Source: Novosphingobium sp. BW1
GTDB taxonomy: Bacteria > Pseudomonadota > Alphaproteobacteria > Sphingomonadales > Sphingomonadaceae
Assembly: GCF_008107685.1 (NCBI RefSeq)
Contig: NZ_VIRF01000081.1
Coordinates: forward strand, 1 to 64,000
Length of the DNA: 64,000 nucleotides
Direction of reading: 5' to 3'
Below, one piece after another: positions 1 to 8,325 of this stretch. A model generated the notes under the pieces. The model had not been told where the DNA came from. It did no database searches and worked only from the letters and a program-made list of their open reading frames with translations. Positions within the stretch are counted from its first letter, which is position 1; each line of letters starts with the position of its first letter. The position numbers and the translations under genes were made by a program.

Positions 1-127
1 GGCAGCCATCAACCGCTTCATCAAAGAGCACAACGAGGATCCGCGTCCCTTCGTCTGGAAAGCCGACCCCCACGACATCATCGCCGCTGTCAGGCGCGGG
101 CACCAAACGTTGGAATCAATCCACTAG
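1..127 (+). mobile_element. IS630-family transposase, C-terminal end (cut by window edge)
   Basis: Frame 2 is open from the first base to a TAG at 125-127 and encodes about 41 residues with the run FIKEHNEDPRPFVWKADP and then IIAAVRRGHQ. This matches the typical C-terminus of IS630-type DDE transposases, recognised from memory of the family and not by a search. The 5' part lies outside the window, so I cannot say whether the element is intact or a relic. No terminal inverted repeat could be identified after the stop codon. Confidence 0.7.
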
Positions 128-499
128 GCGTGCCTCCACCGCGAGAGCGGAAAGTGACAAGTTGTGTCAGAAAAAAACACGGATTAAAATTGCGGGAACC
201 AGTCTTCAAGGCATACGACAAGACCTTGATTTACTTACCTCCCGCCGGACCAGCATGACCAAATTGCAACACTATCCGGCAAATACTTAGACACTACTGA
301 CAATCTCTATTGCGATCTGCTCCGGCCTGCCGAACCTTGCGGTCGTCCAATGAGCCACCGTGGCTCGATGGGCGCACGAAACGTATTCAATCACAAGGCA
401 CCAGCCACCGAAGGCCGGGCCGTAATCCGCCGGTCGCGCCGTAGCGGGTCAGGAATGTACACTCGCGAAGGCAGCCGGCACAGCAGAACCGGGGCTTTT
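128..499. other. gene-free leader upstream of the autotransporter
   Basis: No convincing gene lies here. The stretch is locally AT-richer (about 160-240) and contains a perfect inverted repeat, TGACA-N5-TGTCA, at 155-169, listed separately. An in-frame ORF extends upstream of the chosen autotransporter start to 350, but its 50 extra residues are arginine-rich and would bury the signal peptide, so I treat that part as untranslated leader. Confidence 0.5.
155..169. promoter_or_regulatory. TGACA-N5-TGTCA operator candidate
   Basis: The sequence TGACAAGTTGTGTCA is a perfect inverted repeat with 5-nt half-sites and a 5-nt spacer. The same architecture, TGACA-N5-TGTCA, recurs at 4867-4881 in front of the Crp/Fnr-type gene. 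Two identical palindromes flanking this part of the window suggest one regulator. The Crp/Fnr protein itself is the obvious candidate, but this is inference. Confidence 0.5.
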
Positions 500-3400
500 A
501 TGAGGATTGCACAAGTTTCGTCTCGCAAGGTGATGCGCCGTAGCCTGCTTCTGGGCTCGGCGGCGGGGCTCGCGCTCCTGTCTGTCGAGGCCGGGGCGCA
601 GGAGCGGCCGGGTCAGGCCTGGAACACCGCGCATGGCGCAGATGCCGGCACGATCTTCGAGGCGGCCTACCGACAGATCCAGGCGCCCGATGTTGTCAAC
701 GCGCCGCACATCGTGGTCGCCGATCCGGGCAATAGCACCACCAGCCTCGATCCCGAAGACGTGAACGGCGTCGGTCAGATGATCATCGACCAGCAGAACG
801 GCTTCATTGGTCTGTGCACCGGCACGCTGATCAACCCGCGCACGGTGATCTTCGCCGCGCACTGCGTGAACGATCGCGATCCCGCCACCTACGGCTCCAC
901 GACCGGCGGCGTGCCGATCGGCTTCGGCTTCGCGCAAGACAATTACAACGGCCTCATCGACTGGTACTTCGGGGGCAACCAGTCCAACCCGGACCTGGCC
1001 TTCTACAACGCGGACTGGGTGAACTATCACCCTGCCTCGCTCGAACCCGATGCGATTTCGTTCCTCTATGGCGATGTCGCGATGGCCTCGCTCGACACGC
1101 CCGCCGCCGACGTACCGACCTGGGCGCTGATGTTCTCGCCGCTGCCCACGCCCGATGAGATCACCGACGAGAACGGCACCGGCTACCACGTCAAGATCAC
1201 CGGCTATGGCCGCAACGGCTCGGGTTCAACGGGCGACACCGGCGGCATCGACTACCGCCGCCGCGCCGCCGAGAACATGCTCGGCGCCCTCGCCAGCCTC
1301 GACCAGCGCGACCTCTTCCTGTTCGGCAGCACCTCAGGTCTTCCGCAGAACCTCTACATGCTCGACTTCGACGACCCGCTGCGCGGAACGCCGGACGCGA
1401 ACCCCTATGACTTCAACCTGTGGAAGGATGCGGCCACGCCCAACGAGGGCACGACCGCAGGCGGCGACTCGGGCGGGCCGCTGATCCTTGACGAGACCTA
1501 CGATATCGACGTCGTCATCGGCGTACTCTCGGGCGGCAGCCGTTTCTTCGGCCCCCAGCCCTTCAGCACCTATGGCACGATGAGCTTCTACCAGCCGCTT
1601 TACCTTTACTGGGACTGGATCGCGGCCAACAACCCGTACCGCTATGCGAGCGCTGTGGAAGGTGACGGAGCCTGGGAGGACCCCGAACACTGGGTTACCA
1701 TCACCGATCCCAACTACATGGTGCTCGACGCCGACGGCAACCTCGTCAACGGCGTCCCCGATACCCCTGGCGCCGGCTCGGCCGGCAGCCCGGATTCGTT
1801 CGGCCACGCGTGCTTCCAGCTGGGCGGCGACGACATCTGCGAGGACATGGCGACAGGCGACATCTACATCGACGGCGAACTTGTCGATGCGAGCACGCCG
1901 GTGACCACCGATGCCGGTGCGACCGTCGCCATCGGTGACCTGCTTGCCCGCGCCGATGATGCGGCCCAGGCCACGGATACTCCGTTTGTCCTCAATGCGC
2001 CCACCATCGCCAACGGCCTTCCCGGTGCGAGCGGATTCGTGCCGGGCAACGATGCGGGCGATCCCGCAAACGGCGTGCGTCCGACCTACTACGATGTGAC
2101 ACTGAGCGCGGATGGTAAGACCACGCTCTCGAGCGCGGTCACCATCGACCGTTTCTCCATGGACGGTGCAGGCGCGGCGCTCGACATCACCGAGGAGGGC
2201 TCGCTCACCTCGCTCATGTCGATCAACCAGTATCAGGGCATGGTCCGCGTCGACGGCGAACTGGCCACCAATGGCGACTATATGCTGATGACCGGCGGTC
2301 TGCAGGGTTCGGGCATGATCACCACGCCCTACTTCACGAACGTCGCCGGCGTGATCGCGCCGGGCGGCGTGGGCGAGATCGGCACGTTGAGCTTCAATGG
2401 CAACGTCATCCTCTCCTCGGGCAGCACCTACCTCGTCGACCTCGGACCCGCACGCACGTCCGACATGATCGCGGTCAACCCCACGATGCTCGATGCCGCC
2501 GACGTTCCGCTCGACGGCATGGCCGACATCGGCGGTCTCGTCATGTTCAATCCCACCGGCATGGTGCGTTACGGCGACGAATACACCATCCTGACCGCCA
2601 CGGGCGGCATCGAGGGCGAGTTCGACAACTGGAACGCGATCAGCGCCATCCTCATGCCCGAACTGAGCTACGGCCCCACCGACGTTACCGTGACGATCGC
2701 GGCGGGAAGCTATGCCAACGTCATCGCACCTGGCTCGAACGTGCAGTCCGCCTACGCGCAGCTGCTCGACCAGAACCGCCAGCTCTACGATGACTACGCC
2801 AGTGTCTATGGCCCGCTCGACATGATGGGTGTTGCCGCCATCCAGGGCACGCTGGAAGGGCTCGCTCCGCGCGAACAGCCCCTGCTCCAGTCGATGGCGA
2901 CCGCCGCTCTCGACACCAACTCGCGCTTTCTGCGTGAGCGCATCGCCACCGTCACGGCGGGCAATACGGGTGGCACCTTGTCCTATTACGGCAGCCCGAG
3001 CGGTGCGATGTCCGCCCTCGACACCAGCAACACGGCTGGCACGGCGCCGTCGATGGCGGGCGCAGGCGGCGCGCCAGGATCAGTCGTCGCAGGCGCCCTT
3101 CCCGAGACCATGAGCGCCTTCGTGGCCGGTGGCTACATTGACGGCAAGAGCGACGGCGCTCCCACCGCGCAGCCCTACGCCGGGGACAAGTTCGATGGCT
3201 ACTACCTCGCGGGCGGTCTCGAGATCATGGCCGGCAATTCCACCTTTGTCGGCATGGCGCTCTCGTACACCCGCATGGAGGGCGACCCGGGTTATCCCAC
3301 GCGCGATGTCACCGGTGACATGTTCCAGGTCAATCTCTATGGCGGCACGCGCTCGGCGAGCGGCTTTGGCATCGATGCCCAACTGAGCGGCGGTTTCTGG

Positions 3401-3931
3401 GACTTCAAGACGCAGCGCGACGTGATGATCGGCACCAGCGAATGGTCGCTTCGCGCCGACGACTCACCTCTCGTACTGAGCGGTGAGGCGGGCATCAGCC
3501 AGATGATCGGCATGGGCGGCGCGTTGAGCTTCACCCCGCGCGTTGCCTTCCGCTACGCTTCGGTCGATTTCACCCGCACCAAGGAAGTGGGAGGAGGTCC
3601 CGTCCTGCAGTACAAGATGGACAACTACGAAAGCGCCCAGGCGCGGGCTGGTGCCCGCCTCGCCGCCAACGGAGCGATCAAGCCCTATATCTCGGCAACC
3701 TATATCCACGACTTCCAGGACAAGCCCGGCTTCTTCGGCGCGAACTTCGTGGGCGGCCGTGGCCCCGACGCCTTCTTTGCTCTTCCAGGCGACGATCAGG
3801 ACTGGGGCGAGATCGGCGTGGGCATCACCACCGGTGGTCAGATCGCCGTTTCGCTCCATGCTGAAACGACCGTGTGGCGTAATGACCTGAGCTACCAGTC
3901 CTACCGCGGCACGGTCAGCGTCCGCTTCTGA
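500..3931 (+). CDS. autotransporter with trypsin-like (S1) serine protease passenger
   Basis: Probable secreted type Va autotransporter, 1143 aa from the ATG at 500. This start is chosen because it gives a clean signal peptide: basic MRIAQVSSRKVMRR, a hydrophobic stretch, and cleavage after AGA near residue 34. The ORF stays open upstream to 350. An S1 protease domain follows, with catalytic His in FAAHC (about residue 120), a candidate Asp in GDVAMASLD (about 192-199) and Ser in GGDSGGP (about 324). A glycine-rich, beta-strand-like passenger continues to about 850. The last 280-300 residues look like an autotransporter beta-barrel and end in the aromatic YRGTVSVRF signature. The substrate is unknown. 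It is transcribed alone and convergent to crp, with strong hairpins in between. It would act at the outer membrane or outside the cell. Confidence 0.85.
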   Translation: MRIAQVSSRKVMRRSLLLGSAAGLALLSVEAGAQERPGQAWNTAHGADAGTIFEAAYRQIQAPDVVNAPHIVVADPGNSTTSLDPEDVNGVGQMIIDQQNGFIGLCTGTLINPRTVIFAAHCVNDRDPATYGSTTGGVPIGFGFAQDNYNGLIDWYFGGNQSNPDLAFYNADWVNYHPASLEPDAISFLYGDVAMASLDTPAADVPTWALMFSPLPTPDEITDENGTGYHVKITGYGRNGSGSTGDTGGIDYRRRAAENMLGALASLDQRDLFLFGSTSGLPQNLYMLDFDDPLRGTPDANPYDFNLWKDAATPNEGTTAGGDSGGPLILDETYDIDVVIGVLSGGSRFFGPQPFSTYGTMSFYQPLYLYWDWIAANNPYRYASAVEGDGAWEDPEHWVTITDPNYMVLDADGNLVNGVPDTPGAGSAGSPDSFGHACFQLGGDDICEDMATGDIYIDGELVDASTPVTTDAGATVAIGDLLARADDAAQATDTPFVLNAPTIANGLPGASGFVPGNDAGDPANGVRPTYYDVTLSADGKTTLSSAVTIDRFSMDGAGAALDITEEGSLTSLMSINQYQGMVRVDGELATNGDYMLMTGGLQGSGMITTPYFTNVAGVIAPGGVGEIGTLSFNGNVILSSGSTYLVDLGPARTSDMIAVNPTMLDAADVPLDGMADIGGLVMFNPTGMVRYGDEYTILTATGGIEGEFDNWNAISAILMPELSYGPTDVTVTIAAGSYANVIAPGSNVQSAYAQLLDQNRQLYDDYASVYGPLDMMGVAAIQGTLEGLAPREQPLLQSMATAALDTNSRFLRERIATVTAGNTGGTLSYYGSPSGAMSALDTSNTAGTAPSMAGAGGAPGSVVAGALPETMSAFVAGGYIDGKSDGAPTAQPYAGDKFDGYYLAGGLEIMAGNSTFVGMALSYTRMEGDPGYPTRDVTGDMFQVNLYGGTRSASGFGIDAQLSGGFWDFKTQRDVMIGTSEWSLRADDSPLVLSGEAGISQMIGMGGALSFTPRVAFRYASVDFTRTKEVGGGPVLQYKMDNYESAQARAGARLAANGAIKPYISATYIHDFQDKPGFFGANFVGGRGPDAFFALPGDDQDWGEIGVGITTGGQIAVSLHAETTVWRNDLSYQSYRGTVSVRF

Positions 3932-3944
3932 GAATACACCCGTT

Positions 3945-3979
3945 CCGTTCGCGCGGTTTGCCGAGTGCCGCGCGAACGG
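3945..3979. terminator. hairpin between convergent genes (first of two)
   Basis: CCGTTCGCGCGG at 3945-3956 pairs perfectly with CCGCGCGAACGG at 3968-3979, giving a 12-bp stem 14 nt after the autotransporter stop. No U-tract follows directly because the next hairpin starts at 3980. It probably helps to end transcription in the convergent interval. Confidence 0.6.
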
Positions 3980-4045
3980 GCCTCGGGACACGAAAGGGCG
4001 CGCAAGGACAGATGTGTCCCTGCGCGCCCTTTCGTGTCCCGAGGC
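3980..4045. terminator. very long inverted repeat, probable bidirectional terminator
   Basis: The arm at 3980-4004 is the exact reverse complement of 4021-4045 (25 bp, starting GCCTCGGGACACGAAAGG). The inner bases (AAGGACA against TGTCCC) extend the stem to about 31 bp with one mismatch. It lies midway between the convergent autotransporter and crp genes. The stem is longer than usual for an intrinsic terminator and has no clear U-tract, so a role in RNA stability is also possible. Confidence 0.6.
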
Positions 4046-4073
4046 TTGCAGCGAGACGCCAAGCCCTACCCAA

Positions 4074-4790
4074 TCAGTAAAGCCCGCCTAGAACTCGCTC
4101 GAAGTGGGCATCGACATGGTCGTTGCAGGCGCAGGCCCGTTTCGCGAGGCCGTCGCGGTCCAGCACCTCGATGCCGCCGCGCCGTGTGCGCAGCAGGCCA
4201 TCGCGCTTGAAGCGCTGGAGAACACGGCTGGCGTAGCTGCGCCCGACCCCCATCATCGAGGCAAGCTGCTCCTGCGTCATCGTCACGCTGGGGCGGCCCA
4301 TGCGCGCCACGGCAGCAACCAGCCACTTGGCCGCCCGCTGCTCGATGGTGTGGACCGCGTTGCAGGCGATCGACTGGAACACTTGCGCCATGACGCAGTC
4401 GCTGTAGCGGCTCATCAGGTGTGCAATCGCCGGATTGTCGCGCTTAATGCGGTCAAGGTCACGCAGCGCTATGCGCTGGAAAACCCCGCCGTGGAGCACG
4501 TTGGAGCGGGCGAAAGCCGGCAGGTTGCCGTGGCTGACCACGCCGCCAAGTGCCCCTTCCTTGCCGATCAGGATGGTCTCGACGGCTACACCTTCATCCA
4601 TTTCGACAAAGTAGGAACTGATGGCCGAGCCGGTCGGAAAATAGCAATAATCGATATTGGTGCCCGGCTCGTAGAGCACCGCACCGGATTCAAAGCGGAC
4701 TTCCTCGACCGCAGAAGACAAGGCGTCGCGATCGCGCGCCTCCAACCGGTCCAGAAGAGCGTTGTCGTTGTTGAGGGCCATAGCGTCCAT
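4074..4790 (-). CDS. Crp/Fnr-family transcriptional regulator
   Basis: DNA-binding regulator, 238 aa, close to the family norm of 220-250. Residues about 10-140 form the cyclic-nucleotide-binding-like beta-roll (ESGAVLYEPGTNIDYCYFP, then ETILIGKEG). The C-terminal third carries the winged-helix HTH with MTQEQLASMMGVGRSYASRVL, the usual Crp/Fnr recognition-helix region. No Fnr-type N-terminal cysteine cluster is seen, so an Fe-S oxygen sensor is unlikely; the ligand is unknown. The start at 4790 has GGGAAG upstream; a second in-frame ATG lies 9 nt later. The gene is divergent from bphO-bphP. A GGAAC-N16-CGTT promoter and a TGACA-N5-TGTCA palindrome sit directly upstream, suggesting EcfG control and possibly autoregulation. 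Confidence 0.88.
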   Translation of the reverse strand: MDAMALNNDNALLDRLEARDRDALSSAVEEVRFESGAVLYEPGTNIDYCYFPTGSAISSYFVEMDEGVAVETILIGKEGALGGVVSHGNLPAFARSNVLHGGVFQRIALRDLDRIKRDNPAIAHLMSRYSDCVMAQVFQSIACNAVHTIEQRAAKWLVAAVARMGRPSVTMTQEQLASMMGVGRSYASRVLQRFKRDGLLRTRRGGIEVLDRDGLAKRACACNDHVDAHFERVLGGLY

Positions 4791-4841
4791 AAGGTCTTCC
4801 CGACGCCTTCGCGCCGCCAGTCACATGTCTTGATCCCTCTC

Positions 4842-4866
4842 TAACGAGCCGATCCCGTGCATGTTC
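4842..4866 (-). promoter_or_regulatory. EcfG-type (general stress) promoter of the Crp/Fnr gene
   Basis: On the minus strand GGAAC (4866-4862) is followed after exactly 16 nt by CGTT (4845-4842). This is the consensus recognised by EcfG sigma factors in alphaproteobacteria. The -10 lies about 50 nt upstream of the ATG at 4790. Confidence 0.72.
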
Positions 4867-4881
4867 CTGACACGAACTGTC
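4867..4881. promoter_or_regulatory. TGACA-N5-TGTCA operator candidate
   Basis: TGACACGAACTGTCA is a perfect inverted repeat that abuts the -35 element of the crp promoter (minus strand) and lies about 60 nt upstream of the bphO -35 element. It has the same half-sites and spacing as the site at 155-169 upstream of the autotransporter. The position suits an activator, or a regulator shared by the two divergent genes. Confidence 0.5.
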
Positions 4882-4890
4882 ACTTTCGAG

Positions 4891-4910
4891 ATCTGTGCGC
4901 TAATGCACAG
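4891..4910. promoter_or_regulatory. second palindrome in the crp-bphO interval
   Basis: TCTGTGC at 4891-4897 and GCACAGA at 4904-4910 form a perfect 7-bp inverted repeat with a 6-nt centre. It lies between the two divergent EcfG-type promoters. The bound factor is unknown. Confidence 0.4.
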
Positions 4911-4944
4911 ACAGACGTGTCACACGCTGCTATTGCGTGCCTCA

Positions 4945-4969
4945 GGAACATTTCTCGAACCTTGACGTT
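4945..4969 (+). promoter_or_regulatory. EcfG-type promoter of the bphO-bphP operon
   Basis: GGAAC (4945-4949) and CGTT (4966-4969) are separated by exactly 16 nt, a perfect match to the EcfG consensus on the plus strand. It predicts a leader of about 135 nt before the bphO ATG at 5114 and places the phytochrome operon in the general stress regulon. Confidence 0.72.
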
Positions 4970-5113
4970 CGATCACACCGAACGCGACGTCCGATCGCGG
5001 TGCGTGGATCGCTTCCCCCTCATATAGCGCTTCTTGCAAATGGTGGCGGTTCAACTATTCGATCATGCAATGGATTTCCCGACGTTTATGACAAAGGCCC
5101 GGAAGACAAATAC

Positions 5114-5680
5114 ATGCTGAGCCATCTGCGCACAGTGACACGCGCGTCGCATGACCGACTCGATGCGGCCTTTGGCGCTCTCGACCTGAGCGCGGCGGAT
5201 GACTGTGCGCGCTTCCTTTCGGCCCATGCCATTGCTCTCAAAGGCCTTTCCACCCCCTTCCGCCGGTTCGTTGAGGAAGAACTCGACGTACCCTGCCCGG
5301 ACTTTCCCGCCATGCTCGCCGCCGACCTCACTGAGCGTGGTCTGGCGATGGAGGCGCTGCTCTCGCCCGAGCCCGATCCGGCCGTGCACGCGCCTTGTGG
5401 CGGGGCCGGAGTGGCCTATGTCATCGCCGGATCGCGCCTCGGCAACGCGGTGATCCGCGCCGAGGGATACCACGGGCGCGACACCGGGCTGCCCTCGCGC
5501 TACATGGAAGACGATACTGGCCACGCCGTCTGGAAGGCCCTTAGCACCTGGGCGCGCGCGCGCAGCTTCGGTCAGTCCGAAGCGCGTGCGATCGAAGCCG
5601 CTGCCCTTGCCACTTTCGCTCACTTCGAGACCGCCTTCGCCGTCGGGTCGAACATGGAGACACCTCGCGCCGATGGCTGA
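5114..5680 (+). CDS. bphO: biliverdin-producing heme oxygenase (BphO type)
   Basis: Cleaves heme to biliverdin, the chromophore of the bacteriophytochrome encoded next. The protein is 188 aa from the ATG at 5114, with GGAAGA eight bases upstream; the open frame extends further upstream but without family similarity. It opens with MLSHLRTVTRASHDRLD, whose His (about residue 13) corresponds to the proximal heme ligand in the BphO/HmuO family. Overall similarity is the divergent bacterial BphO kind rather than HmuO. The stop overlaps the bphP start (ATGGCTGA), so the two are translationally coupled. The upstream EcfG-type promoter ties chromophore supply to stress induction. Confidence 0.82.
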   Translation: MLSHLRTVTRASHDRLDAAFGALDLSAADDCARFLSAHAIALKGLSTPFRRFVEEELDVPCPDFPAMLAADLTERGLAMEALLSPEPDPAVHAPCGGAGVAYVIAGSRLGNAVIRAEGYHGRDTGLPSRYMEDDTGHAVWKALSTWARARSFGQSEARAIEAAALATFAHFETAFAVGSNMETPRADG

Positions 5681-8240
5681 AGACCAACACCAAGTCGATC
5701 TTACCACCTGTGACCTTGAACCGATCCACATCATCGGACGGATCCAGAGTTTCGGCTGGCTCATCTCATTTTCGAGCGACTGGATCATCAATCACGCCTC
5801 GCGCAACTGCGACACGCTGTTCGGGCAGAGCGCGGAAGACCTGATCGGCCTCAACGCCGCGCAGTTCCTCTCGCCCAGCGCGATGCACGACATCCGCTCG
5901 CGCCTGCAGATCCTGGGCGCGGCCGGCACGGTCGAACGGATCTTCGAGTTGGACCTCCTGAGCGACGGGCGCCTCTTCGATCTTGCCGTGCACACCTCGG
6001 GCCGGTCCTTCGTGGTCGAGATTGAGGAGCACGAAAGCGGCCGGCGCCGCGACTTCGTCTCCTACGTGCGCCCGATGATCGAGCGCATGCGCCAGACAGA
6101 AACCACCGAGAAACTGTGCGCGAGCGCCGCGCGCCACCTGCGTGGCCTCACCGGCTTCGACCGGGTCATGGTCTACCGCTTTTCGGAAGAAGGCGCCGGC
6201 GAAGTCATTGCCGAAAGCCTCAACGGCCTCGTGGATAGCTTCAAGGGCCTGCACTTCCCGGCCTCCGACATTCCCAAGCAGGCGCGCAAGCTCTACACCC
6301 GCAATCTGCTGCGTATCATCACCGACATCGATGATCCCACTGTGCCGGTGATCCCGGCCACGGGCCCGACCGGCGATCCGCTCGATCTTTCGATGTCGGG
6401 CCTGCGCGCGGTATCGCCCATTCACATCGAGTACCTGCGCAACATGGGGGTCAAGGCCTCGATGTCGGTATCGATTATGCGCCGAGGCAAACTGTGGGGC
6501 CTGATGGCCTGCCATCACTACAGCCCGCTGCGCCTGTCCTACTCGGTACGAACCGCAGCCGAACTGTTCGGCGAGTTCTTTGCCTACCTCCTCGAGCAGA
6601 AGGAAACCGACGCGGCTTTTGAGCGTCGTGGCGATTCAATGAAGCTGCACGACGAGATTATGAGCCGGGTCGCCGGGGGCGGTTCGTTACTCGACGCCTT
6701 TGGCGACTTCAGCCAGTCGATCGGGCGGGTGATCAGCTTTGACGGTGCAATCGGCTGGGTTGATGGCGAGTTCATGGCCGACGGGCTCACTCCGACCCGC
6801 ACACAGTTCGGCCAGCTCGCCCGTTTCCTCAACACCGCGGGCGCCAGCACCGTGTGGGCCACCGACAACATCACCGCGATCTTCGACCCTGCCCGCGAGT
6901 GGGCGGACAAGGCCGCGGGCGTCATGGCCCTGCCCGTCAGCCGCAGCCCGCGCGACTACATCGTGCTGTTCCGCAAGGAGCAGCTGCGCGAGGTGAACTG
7001 GGCGGGCAACCCCGAAAAGTCGGTCGAATTTGGTCCCAACGGTTCGCGCCTCACCCCGCGCAAGAGCTTCGACCTGTGGAAGGAAGAGCGCCGGGGCTAT
7101 TCGCGGCCCTGGACCGAGGAGGAAGTGTCCGCTGCGGAATCGCTGCGCATCACCCTTTTGGAAGTCGTCCTGCGCATGTCGGACGCAGCCCATGCCCAGC
7201 GCGAACAGGCCAGCCAGCAGCAGGACATGCTGATCGCCGAACTCAACCACCGCGTGCGCAACATCCTCAACCTTATTCGCGGCCTCGTCTCGCAGAGCAA
7301 GGACGGCGCCAGCACCATCGACGAATTCGCCGAGATCGTCGGCAGCCGCATCCATGCCCTCGCCCGGGCGCACGACCAGGTAACCGAGAAGGACTGGCGC
7401 CCGTCCTCCTTCTACGACCTTATCCGCACCGAAACCGCCGCCTACGCCGGCCACGGCACGGACCGCGTCGTGATCGAGGGCCCCGATGCCCTTATCGCCC
7501 CCAGCGCCTTCACCACGCTAGCGCTGGTCGTCCACGAGCTGATGACCAACTCTTGCAAGTACGGCGCGCTGTCGGACAGTCAGGGCTCGGTTCATGTTAC
7601 TATCGCGCGCAGCGACGATGGCGCTCTGGAGATCGACTGGCGCGAGGAGCACGGTCCGCCCGTCACTCCACCCTCCCGGCGTGGCTTCGGCTCGACCATC
7701 ATCGAGCGTACCATCCCGCATGAACTGGACGGCAGCGCCTCGGTTATCTACCCCGAAGCCGGAATGCAGGCCTTCTTTCTCATTCCCAGTGACCATATCG
7801 CGACGTTCGAGACCCCCGGTGCGGACCCCCGCCAGGGTGTGATCGACGTGCCCGATGGGACCGATCTTCGCGCACAGCTGCCCGAAGGCGCTGCCCTCAT
7901 CGTCGAAGACAATGTCATCATCGCGATGGAGGCCGAGGACCACATGCGCGCTTGCGGCTTTAGCGATTGCCGTGTGGCGGGATCGGTGGCGGCCGCGATA
8001 AACCTTGTTGAGAACACCGATATCGCCTTCGCCATGCTCGACATCAATCTGGGCAGGGACACCAGCGCACCGATCGCCGAAGCCCTGCGCGAAAGGGGCA
8101 TAGTCTTCATCTTCGCCAGTGGTTATGGCGAGCGGACGCTGCCCGAAGGCAACTTCACCGGCGTTCCCGTAGTGACCAAGCCTTACGGTGAGCGCGACTT
8201 GCGCTCGGCCATCGCCCGGGCCAGCGCGGAACAGCGTTAA
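5673..8240 (+). CDS. bphP: bacteriophytochrome hybrid HWE histidine kinase with C-terminal receiver
   Basis: Red/far-red photoreceptor kinase, 855 aa. Order: PAS with the biliverdin-binding Cys at residue 13 (TTCDLEPIHIIGRIQSFG), GAF with PASDIP (about 197-202) and the conserved SPIHIEYLRNMGV, PHY with the PRKSF tongue motif, HWE kinase with phospho-acceptor His526 in AELNHRVRNILN, the N-box HELMTNSCKYGALS and WREEHGP, then a receiver (from about 741) with phospho-acceptor Asp790 in AMLDINLG. The receiver has FASGYGER, resembling the FATGUY-type receivers linked to sphingomonad stress signalling. It lies in the general stress locus, so its kinase output may feed PhyR or the nearby single-domain regulator; that is inference. 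Confidence 0.92.
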   Translation: MAEDQHQVDLTTCDLEPIHIIGRIQSFGWLISFSSDWIINHASRNCDTLFGQSAEDLIGLNAAQFLSPSAMHDIRSRLQILGAAGTVERIFELDLLSDGRLFDLAVHTSGRSFVVEIEEHESGRRRDFVSYVRPMIERMRQTETTEKLCASAARHLRGLTGFDRVMVYRFSEEGAGEVIAESLNGLVDSFKGLHFPASDIPKQARKLYTRNLLRIITDIDDPTVPVIPATGPTGDPLDLSMSGLRAVSPIHIEYLRNMGVKASMSVSIMRRGKLWGLMACHHYSPLRLSYSVRTAAELFGEFFAYLLEQKETDAAFERRGDSMKLHDEIMSRVAGGGSLLDAFGDFSQSIGRVISFDGAIGWVDGEFMADGLTPTRTQFGQLARFLNTAGASTVWATDNITAIFDPAREWADKAAGVMALPVSRSPRDYIVLFRKEQLREVNWAGNPEKSVEFGPNGSRLTPRKSFDLWKEERRGYSRPWTEEEVSAAESLRITLLEVVLRMSDAAHAQREQASQQQDMLIAELNHRVRNILNLIRGLVSQSKDGASTIDEFAEIVGSRIHALARAHDQVTEKDWRPSSFYDLIRTETAAYAGHGTDRVVIEGPDALIAPSAFTTLALVVHELMTNSCKYGALSDSQGSVHVTIARSDDGALEIDWREEHGPPVTPPSRRGFGSTIIERTIPHELDGSASVIYPEAGMQAFFLIPSDHIATFETPGADPRQGVIDVPDGTDLRAQLPEGAALIVEDNVIIAMEAEDHMRACGFSDCRVAGSVAAAINLVENTDIAFAMLDINLGRDTSAPIAEALRERGIVFIFASGYGERTLPEGNFTGVPVVTKPYGERDLRSAIARASAEQR

Positions 8241-8256
8241 AAAGGGCGCATTCGCG

Positions 8257-8282
8257 GGAAACAAAAGCGTGTCCTACCCGTT
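8257..8282 (+). promoter_or_regulatory. possible EcfG-type promoter of the hemerythrin gene
   Basis: GGAAAC (8257-8262) is followed after 16 nt by CGTT (8279-8282). The -35 has one extra A compared with GGAAC, so this is a weaker match than the other sites in the window. It lies 44 nt upstream of the ATG at 8326. Confidence 0.4.
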
Positions 8283-8325
8283 GTTATTGGCAAAACCGAC
8301 AACCACAGGATTTGGAGACGCACCC

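Noticed and set aside
183-205. GGAAC upstream of the autotransporter as an EcfG promoter
   Set aside because: After 16 nt comes CGAC, not CGTT, and the distance to the start is about 300 nt; the match is too weak.
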